Shown here in pieces: positions 1 to 4,496 of a DNA stretch of 6,760 nt. Source of the DNA: Bacillota bacterium (GTDB lineage: Bacteria; Bacillota; Clostridia; Peptostreptococcales; Acidaminobacteraceae); assembly GCA_030529205.1 (NCBI GenBank), contig JAUMXJ010000015.1:1-6760 (forward strand), given 5' to 3'. Under the pieces are notes generated by a model. The model had not been told where the DNA came from. It did no database searches and saw nothing but the letters and a program-made list of their open reading frames with translations. The stretch's first letter is position 1. Each line of letters begins with the position of its first letter. The translations under genes and the position numbers were made by a program.

Positions 1-1
1 T

Positions 2-343
2 AGAGAATACGGGGACAAAAAATTCGGGGTGTTGGGATTTCCGTGCAATCAGTTCGGAGGACAGGATCCCGGCACGGATGAAGAGATTCAGAATTTTTGC
101 AAATTGAACTATGATGTGACATTCCCCGTCATGGCGAAAGTCAATGTAAACGGCGCTCAGGCAGATCCGCTCTTCGTATACTTAAAAGAGCAGAAAGGCG
201 GCATATTCGGAGACGCGATTAAGTGGAATTTCAGTAAATTTTTGATCGATCGAAAAGGGGAGGTTGTGAATCGTTATGCGCCGCAAACCAAACCCGAGCA
301 AATTCGCGAAGATATACTAAAAATACTCACAGAGACTCCATAA
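2..343 (+). CDS. Glutathione peroxidase-family thiol peroxidase, 3' part (5' end outside window)
   Basis: The frame is open from base 2 and ends at TAA 341-343, giving 113 residues of a family usually near 160-180, so about 45-50 N-terminal residues lie outside the window, including the peroxidatic Cys or Sec. The visible part carries the family signature GFPCNQFGGQ (visible residues 12-21; its Gln belongs to the catalytic tetrad) and WNF (75-77; the Trp and Asn of the tetrad), followed by KFLIDRKG. A Cys at visible residue 33, in FCKLNY, sits where yeast Gpx3-like enzymes carry the resolving cysteine. I therefore infer a monomeric, thioredoxin-dependent 2-Cys peroxidase that reduces H2O2 or organic hydroperoxides in the cytosol, rather than a glutathione-using enzyme. 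A GTG at 29 is only an internal Val codon, not the start. No clear terminator follows. Family assignment is firm; the substrate and reductant are inferred. Confidence 0.93.
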   Translation, partial: REYGDKKFGVLGFPCNQFGGQDPGTDEEIQNFCKLNYDVTFPVMAKVNVNGAQADPLFVYLKEQKGGIFGDAIKWNFSKFLIDRKGEVVNRYAPQTKPEQIREDILKILTETP

Positions 344-354
344 GGAAGAGAATC

Positions 355-394
355 CATTTGCTTAAGCTTTTGAAGATTCATTTGCTTAAGCTTT
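355..394. repeat. Perfect 16-bp direct repeat with palindromic core, upstream of the TPR-GAF gene
   Basis: CATTTGCTTAAGCTTT occurs at 355-370 and again at 379-394, separated by 8 bp, so the period is 24 bp. Each copy contains the 8-bp palindrome GCTTAAGC (360-367 and 384-391), so the two copies could also pair with each other as a weak stem with a 16-nt loop. The copies lie between the peroxidase stop and the next start. A weak -10-like GATAAT (407-412) follows copy 2. Paired direct repeats upstream of a promoter are typical of regulator binding sites, but no regulator is identified and a chance duplication is possible. Confidence 0.6.
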
Positions 395-435
395 CGGTGT
401 TTGAACGATAATCAGAAAATAAAGGGACAGGACTA

Positions 436-2202
436 ATGGACAGAAAGTATACGGATTGTAGTACGGAAGAGCTCTATCGGTTTTATTTGGAAGATTTTTT
501 TGAACTTCCCGACAACGGAAGATCGTTTACCGACGAGTTGAAACAAGAAGCAAAGTATGAGGAAGACTTTAAGTTTCGCACAGCAGTCGACTTTTTGTCT
601 CTGGTTTCACATGCGGTGATTACGCCGATGGACAAGCTTTTATCCGATACCATGGATATGCTGGAGCGCACGACCGCGCTGGAGCAATGGCAGTTTGTCG
701 CACATTGTTGGAATATTATCGCAACGCTGTATTCGCAGGTCAGAATGTATGAGAGAGCGGTGGAGTGTTTTACCAGAGCGACTTTGATTGAATCCCGACA
801 CGGCTTGTCCTCCATTACCCTGGTCGCATACTTCAATATGTCCATTATTTTTTACGAGATGGAGCTGTATAAAAGGGCATTGGAGTATTCGAAAAAATCG
901 AATGAGATTTTGAAAGACCACCATCAATCCAATAAGAGATTCAAGTTGAAACTGTTCAACAATTATTGCATTTCGCTTCAGATTATTTCATCCATGGAGG
1001 CCGGGGAGGCGGAGCAGGAAGAAGCGGATAAAATCTATGAAGAGCTTCGTTCTTTTGATCTTACGGGATTCCCGAACTATCAAATCTGCCATTACTACAC
1101 CACTCTGTTTTTGTATCAGCTTGTTCTTTACGGGAAAGGAAAATGCGCCTTCGAAGAGTGTCGGACGCTTTTTTTGAAGGCGGGCGAGTATGTGAACCGG
1201 GGGCGTGAATTTGAGATTGCACCGTATTACTTCGTCTATGTTTATTCCTGTATGAAACGAAAGGTCGATCCGAAATTGTTCGAAGAGGAAATCCGGCTTT
1301 TGGAGCAGGTGCTTCCGACATCACAACCGAAGATCAACATGGAATGTATTGAACTGATAATCGACTACTACAAATTGACGGGCAACGTCTCCAAGGTTGA
1401 AGAGTGGAAAGATTTGTATATTGAAGCGCTGAGGGCGACAGTAGCGGACCAGAAGGAGCAGCAGAAAAATTCGGTGGAGCTCGTGGAAACGCTTCTATTG
1501 GATGCGGGCATTTCAAATGAGGTGGGCAGTCAGAATTCGGAGCTGAAGATTCTCTACCGAGAAGCTTTGAAAATCAAAGGCCAGCTGCAGGAAGCGTATC
1601 ATAGGATTGAAAGTATCAATAAAATCGGAAGGCAGCTCACCGCGACCTCCAATCTCAACGAAGTGATCACGGAGTTTCACGAAGTGCTCAAGGAGCACTT
1701 CGAAGTGGACTCTTTTGCGCTTTTGGTTGCGGATTTTGAAAAGAATCAATTGCGCACACAAATTTTCTCCTATAACGGTGCATTGCAGCCGGAGGCGACA
1801 ATCGATTTTGACGATCCCGACAGTCTGAGTGCCAAATGTTTCAGAACCAATAAGATCATATGTCTCGAACGAAAGAACGATGCCATTGTCAAGCGTCTGA
1901 AGATGAAGGAATCCATTCCGATGCATTCCGCCGTCTATCTTCCGCTTTCCGTTGAGGATCGTGTCATCGGGGTGTATACAATCCAACATCGTGACTATGA
2001 TGTGTATAAACAGGACTTGGAATTCTTGGAGGCACTTGCACCGTTTTTTTCCATCGCGCTCAATAATGCACTGCGGTCATGGGGATTGGAAAAAGAAATT
2101 CATTCCCATATCATCACGCAGAATCAGCTTGAAATCGCGAATAAGAATCTGGTGCGGATCTCTTTTCTGGACGCGATTTCGAGAATCGCGTCATCGGTTT
2201 GA
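436..2202 (+). CDS. TPR-GAF sensor portion of a diguanylate cyclase, truncated by frameshift before the GGDEF domain
   Basis: This is a 588-residue soluble protein without signal peptide or membrane segments. ATG 436 is preceded by purine-rich AAAGGGACAGGA (421-432). Residues about 86-160 form at least two TPR-like helical hairpins, one ending in YERAVECFTRA and the next in YKRALEYSKKS; the all-helical character continues to about 330. A helical linker (about 335-395) leads into a GAF domain (about 392-546, starting near INKIGRQLTATSNLNEVI and containing VYLPLSVEDRVIGVYTIQ). A second helical linker (548-575) normally feeds a catalytic domain. The protein stops 8 residues after RISFLDA, which is where a GGDEF domain starts (D-x-LTGLxNR). 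The GGDEF domain is present downstream in another frame, so intact relatives would be about 745 residues: a cytosolic cyclase making c-di-GMP under control of a TPR/GAF input. As it stands the product lacks its output domain. Ligand and partner are unknown. Confidence 0.85.
   Translation: MDRKYTDCSTEELYRFYLEDFFELPDNGRSFTDELKQEAKYEEDFKFRTAVDFLSLVSHAVITPMDKLLSDTMDMLERTTALEQWQFVAHCWNIIATLYSQVRMYERAVECFTRATLIESRHGLSSITLVAYFNMSIIFYEMELYKRALEYSKKSNEILKDHHQSNKRFKLKLFNNYCISLQIISSMEAGEAEQEEADKIYEELRSFDLTGFPNYQICHYYTTLFLYQLVLYGKGKCAFEECRTLFLKAGEYVNRGREFEIAPYYFVYVYSCMKRKVDPKLFEEEIRLLEQVLPTSQPKINMECIELIIDYYKLTGNVSKVEEWKDLYIEALRATVADQKEQQKNSVELVETLLLDAGISNEVGSQNSELKILYREALKIKGQLQEAYHRIESINKIGRQLTATSNLNEVITEFHEVLKEHFEVDSFALLVADFEKNQLRTQIFSYNGALQPEATIDFDDPDSLSAKCFRTNKIICLERKNDAIVKRLKMKESIPMHSAVYLPLSVEDRVIGVYTIQHRDYDVYKQDLEFLEALAPFFSIALNNALRSWGLEKEIHSHIITQNQLEIANKNLVRISFLDAISRIASSV
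2170..2192. other. Lesion site: about 25-bp deletion/frameshift junction inside a perfect 9-bp inverted repeat
   Basis: Arm GACGCGATT (2170-2178), loop TCGAG (2179-2183) and arm AATCGCGTC (2184-2192) are perfectly complementary. The upstream frame reads FLDA through 2175, while the GGDEF frame is clean from GAT at 2175 onward (DFENRVIG...). Between the Asp codon 2170-2172 and the Asp codon 2175-2177 only two bases remain, where the family needs nine residues (x-LTGLxN-R-R; 27 nt). That is a 25-nt deficit and a frame change. The left arm spans this junction. Confidence 0.7.
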
Positions 2203-2651
2203 TCAATCAGGCGAATTTGACCGGGTCGACGGTTTCCACATTTATGATCGATGTGGACAATTTCAAATTGTACAATGATACCTACGGACATCTCGAGGGA
2301 GATGAGGTGCTGAAGAGCGTCGCAAATATTTTCAAGAATCATATGGATTTGAGAGACGGCCTCTCCGCTCGCTTCGGAGGGGAGGAATTTGTCGGAGCGT
2401 GCACCGGACTGACATTTGAGGAAAGTCAGGATTTGGCGGAAAGAATTCGCGCATGTGTGTACGATTTGAACATCGAACATATTCACAGTCCGTTGGGGAG
2501 GCTCACGGTCAGCATCGGCGTATCCTTTGCGAAAGGAATCGATTCTTCCAGAAAGTCCGAGCTGATGAGGCTTGCCGATGTGCTGTTGTATCATGCGAAA
2601 AACTCCGGAAAAAACAGGGTGGTCATCGACTACCTCAATCGATCCGAGTAG
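2199..2651 (+). CDS. GGDEF (diguanylate cyclase) domain fragment, 3' part of the broken TPR-GAF-GGDEF gene
   Basis: The frame encodes nearly all of a GGDEF domain. It has FMIDVDNFKLYNDTYGH (metal-binding Asp and GTP contacts), the active-site motif GGEEF at 2376-2390, and the C-terminal ADVLLYHAKNSGKNRV signature. These residues are intact, so the catalytic core is not otherwise decayed. The usual RxxD product-inhibition site is not conserved: the matching residues read LRDG (2349-2360). Homology extends upstream of the nominal TTG start, to about 2175 (DFENRVIG), so this is the continuation of the gene that starts at 436 rather than an independent gene. TTG 2199 overlaps the upstream stop TGA (2200-2202). 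No Shine-Dalgarno site is seen, and the first ATG (2244) would remove more of the fold. A functional stand-alone product is unlikely unless the frame is restored, or the break is a sequencing or assembly error. Confidence 0.75.
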   Translation: MINQANLTGSTVSTFMIDVDNFKLYNDTYGHLEGDEVLKSVANIFKNHMDLRDGLSARFGGEEFVGACTGLTFEESQDLAERIRACVYDLNIEHIHSPLGRLTVSIGVSFAKGIDSSRKSELMRLADVLLYHAKNSGKNRVVIDYLNRSE

Positions 2652-2663
2652 AGTGCCGCAATT

Positions 2664-3005
2664 TTATTTGTAGCGGACAAGCTCAATATAGAGGTTTCCG
2701 TCACGGCGTTCGACCGTAGCGGCATCCGTCATCATGGAAAGCAATGTCACTTCGTCCTCCGTGTCATGAGACCCCATGATTTGCCAGTAGTACTCTTCGA
2801 TGGCCGGCTGCCGCGGTTTGTTGAATGCGGTGTTGAGGAATTCCGCTCTCTCATCGGTGATATTGGTATTGTAGTCCACAAGTTTGATAATGGATTTATC
2901 CGACAGAATTTCGACACTGAATTCGACTTTATTGGTATCCGTGTTCAAGAACATGGTGGTCAACTCGTCGATGAGTTTGGCTATTTTTTTGGATTCATGT
3001 CTCAT
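2664..3005 (-). CDS. Small acidic conserved-type protein of unknown function, downstream of the DUF1576 gene
   Basis: This is a 113-residue soluble protein with no signal peptide or membrane segment. Its start, ATG at 3005-3003, is well supported by AAAGGAG on the - strand (3017-3011) with 5-nt spacing. The N-terminus is a predicted helix (KKIAKLIDELTTMFL), followed by strand-rich sequence (VEFSVEILSDKSIIKLVDY). The middle holds RQPAIEEYYWQIMG, and the end is an acidic stretch plus MMTDAATVERRDGNLYIELVRYK. The helix and strand order is faintly reminiscent of a degenerate HATPase_c/anti-sigma fold, but no N-box or glycine-rich ATP-binding loop is visible, so I assign no function. It lies 47 bp after the DUF1576 gene on the same strand and is probably co-transcribed with it, so it could be an accessory or regulator of that membrane protein. 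Its stop lies 12 bp from the stop of the convergent GGDEF fragment. Confidence 0.8.
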   Translation of the reverse strand: MRHESKKIAKLIDELTTMFLNTDTNKVEFSVEILSDKSIIKLVDYNTNITDERAEFLNTAFNKPRQPAIEEYYWQIMGSHDTEDEVTLLSMMTDAATVERRDGNLYIELVRYK

Positions 3006-3009
3006 AACC

Positions 3010-3045
3010 GCTCCTTTTTGTGTTCCTTTTTAATGCTCCTTTTTG
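3010..3045 (-). repeat. Triplicated Shine-Dalgarno-like element before the 113-aa gene
   Basis: Read on the - strand, AAAAAGGAGC occurs twice, and an AAAAAGGAAC variant lies between the two copies. On the + strand the perfect 11-bp repeat GCTCCTTTTTG is at 3010-3020 and 3035-3045, with GTTCCTTTTT at 3021-3030 between them. Only the copy nearest the ATG (3005) has proper spacing. The other copies may be extra ribosome landing sites or a simple duplication. An ATT at 3034 would open a 10-codon frame whose TGA overlaps the ATG of the gene. Confidence 0.55.
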
Positions 3046-3052
3046 CCGCACC

Positions 3053-4369
3053 CTACCATTTGTTGGACTTCTTACTTTCTTTCATAAGAGATGAAATAAT
3101 CGGCAGAATCATTGCGGCGACAAGTCCGCCTCCGAACCCGTTGTTGTAGAGGTTGATTCCGCCCTGGATAATCCCGATGTTCAATACCACCGCGAGGTGA
3201 ATCATTCCGGCGACCATACCCATAATCGGACCGTAGGTGCCCGCGATGGGAGACAGGGTGGTGGAAAACAGCATGGTCATCAGTATCGGAGTGGACGAGA
3301 TATCAAATTCGTAAAACACGACCGCCAGCGAGACGCCGATCATAATCGGAAGTGCGTTTTTCGGGTGTTTACCGAACGCGGAGAACCCCACAACCGTAAA
3401 GATTCCGGCGATAATCGGGCCGTTGATCACACCTCCGAGGAGGAGTACCGCGGTGATGGAGATTATCCCCATGATTCCCATGTTCAGAAATGTATAATCA
3501 TATCCCCTGAGAACAGTGAAATCGGTGATGGAACGTCCCTTGTGCACAAAGATTTTATGATATTCCCTGTATATTTTCGGGTTGATTCGAAGTGCGATAT
3601 AGATGAAGTACCCCATGGCGGAATACATCATGAGAATCACCGGAACGGAGTTGGCGGTGCTGATGTGCAGGACGGGATCCACAACCATATTGAAACTGCG
3701 CAGAATCGAGGTGAGTACCGTGCCGATGATTCCCGCGGTGAATCCGACATTATAGAGGTTGAATCCGTCGTGAAATTTCAGCATGGTTGAAGAGAGAGGC
3801 ATGACGATAAACCCGATTGCGGTTCCGAGAATCATCCCCATAAATTGCGCCACGCCGTCATTGAGCATGACGTCGCTGTTGGCGATGAAGCTGACCATCG
3901 GCGCCAACGCGGTTGCGAACATCGATACCAGAAAGACGTTTTGAAACGGGATGTTCTGGTTTTTGGAATACAGATATCCGCCCAGGTAAATCGGCAGGAT
4001 ATTGAGTATGGTCTTGCCGAAAAAAGAAAATCCGATGACCGTGAAAAAAGCCGCTATCATGAGTCCTCCGGCAGGCATTTTCAGCTGGTACAGGAGGTAG
4101 AGATTGAAGAAAGAAATCAAAGCGACATTAATCAGCGTCGGACCGATTCCTCCGATTTCAAAAAAATCCGTAATGAGCAGTGCGGAGGAGTTCAAAATAC
4201 TTCCGAGACCGTTTTTCATACGGTCGTAGCCCCCGAAGACGGAGCCCGCTTCAACGCACGACAAAATGATTCCCATCAGCATAAATACGATCGGGAATGC
4301 GAGCATAAACATCAATACTTTTTTGGTGTACTGATCCAGTATTTTTCGGTTTGCTTGTTTTAATTCCAT
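3053..4369 (-). CDS. DUF1576-like polytopic membrane protein with internal duplication
   Basis: This is a 438-residue, very hydrophobic protein with about 10 or more predicted membrane helices, a short charged N-terminus and a basic C-terminal tail (KESKKSNKW). It starts at ATG 4369-4367 with GAGGA (4378-4374) four bases upstream. An internal duplication is plain. AAFFTVIGFSFFGK (106-119) matches AGIFTVVGFSAFGK (321-334), each followed by an LPI-containing helix; GFNLYNVGFTAGIIG (202-216) matches GINLYNNGFGGGLVA (404-418). A charged cytosolic-type loop (about 262-290) separates the halves. The two-fold repeat and conserved N/G-rich re-entrant-like segments suggest a secondary transporter or channel, but the substrate is unknown. 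I recognise the pattern as Pfam DUF1576 from memory, not from a search. It is divergent from trkA and followed by the 113-residue protein, probably in one operon. Confidence 0.8.
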   Translation of the reverse strand: MELKQANRKILDQYTKKVLMFMLAFPIVFMLMGIILSCVEAGSVFGGYDRMKNGLGSILNSSALLITDFFEIGGIGPTLINVALISFFNLYLLYQLKMPAGGLMIAAFFTVIGFSFFGKTILNILPIYLGGYLYSKNQNIPFQNVFLVSMFATALAPMVSFIANSDVMLNDGVAQFMGMILGTAIGFIVMPLSSTMLKFHDGFNLYNVGFTAGIIGTVLTSILRSFNMVVDPVLHISTANSVPVILMMYSAMGYFIYIALRINPKIYREYHKIFVHKGRSITDFTVLRGYDYTFLNMGIMGIISITAVLLLGGVINGPIIAGIFTVVGFSAFGKHPKNALPIMIGVSLAVVFYEFDISSTPILMTMLFSTTLSPIAGTYGPIMGMVAGMIHLAVVLNIGIIQGGINLYNNGFGGGLVAAMILPIISSLMKESKKSNKW

Positions 4370-4435
4370 ATCATCCTCGGAGTAAATTTGGTGTAAAACC
4401 GATCAAGATACATACAAAATTTGTTACTTATAGCT

Positions 4436-4444
4436 ATTGTACCA
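4436..4444 (-). promoter_or_regulatory. Predicted extended -10 promoter of the DUF1576 operon
   Basis: On the - strand the sequence reads TGGTACAAT, an extended -10 element (TGn plus a hexamer matching TATAAT at 5 of 6). A-tracts lie upstream (- strand, about 4480-4456) and could act as an UP element; no good -35 is visible. A start site about 7 nt downstream (near 4429) would give a leader of about 60 nt before ATG 4369. This is a pattern-based prediction; CTATAAG slightly downstream is an alternative. Confidence 0.4.
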
Positions 4445-4462
4445 AATAATAACGCAGTTTTT

Positions 4463-4490
4463 TTGGAATTTTTTTTGATTTTGGTATAAT
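4463..4490 (+). promoter_or_regulatory. Predicted sigma-A-type promoter of trkA, giving a leaderless mRNA
   Basis: TTGGAA (4463-4468), a 16-bp spacer and a perfect TATAAT (4485-4490) preceded by TGG (4482-4484, extended -10) form a strong housekeeping promoter. The ATG of trkA begins at 4497, seven bases after the -10, which is the expected transcription start. No Shine-Dalgarno site fits between them. An in-frame TGA at 4476-4478 and the absence of any in-frame start codon after it rule out an upstream start. Confidence 0.65.
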
Positions 4491-4496
4491 GGCGAT

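Larger units (their letters stand above)
4430..4496. promoter_or_regulatory. Mirrored 17-bp inverted repeat spanning both divergent -10 elements
   Basis: TTTGGTATAATGGCGAT (+ strand, 4480-4496) and TTTGGTACAATAGCTAT (- strand, 4446-4430) are identical at 14 of 17 positions. They point away from each other across a 33-bp AT-rich spacer. Each contains an extended -10 in the direction of its own gene. The similarity extends past the -10 into the initially transcribed region (GCnAT), so it is more than two shared promoter consensuses. It may be an operator for one regulator acting on both sides. An additional imperfect dyad, TTGTTAC (4421-4427) with GTACCAA (4439-4445), overlaps the - strand arm. 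Confidence 0.5.

Noticed and set aside
360..391. The repeated GCTTAAGC cores as an intrinsic terminator for the peroxidase gene
   Set aside because: The stem would be only 8 AT-containing pairs with a 16-nt loop and no U-tract; a binding-site explanation fits better.
2172..2278. A +2-frame reading through the lesion containing SRHRFDQ, which resembles the NRRxFD part of a GGDEF start
   Set aside because: The distance to the D-x-D site is then far too short and the rest of that frame is not GGDEF-like; the match is chance. The DFENRVIG frame gives correct spacing.
2656..2676. Possible bidirectional terminator hairpin between the convergent genes (CCGC...GCGG)
   Set aside because: The stem is only four pairs with a 13-nt loop and no proper T-run follows, so I do not call it a terminator.
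2766..3149. A + strand frame of 127 residues opposite the small gene
   Set aside because: It covers the 113-residue - strand gene, which has an excellent ribosome site; the + frame has none and ends in low-complexity sequence.
3197..4363. Two long + strand frames opposite the DUF1576 gene (197 and 172 residues)
   Set aside because: They are His/Arg/Asp-rich antisense shadows without ribosome sites, while the - strand frame is a coherent membrane protein with an internal repeat.
4370..4496. A c-di-AMP or other riboswitch upstream of trkA
   Set aside because: The predicted trkA start site is at the ATG, and the region is AT-rich with no long paired structure or conserved riboswitch core that I recognise.
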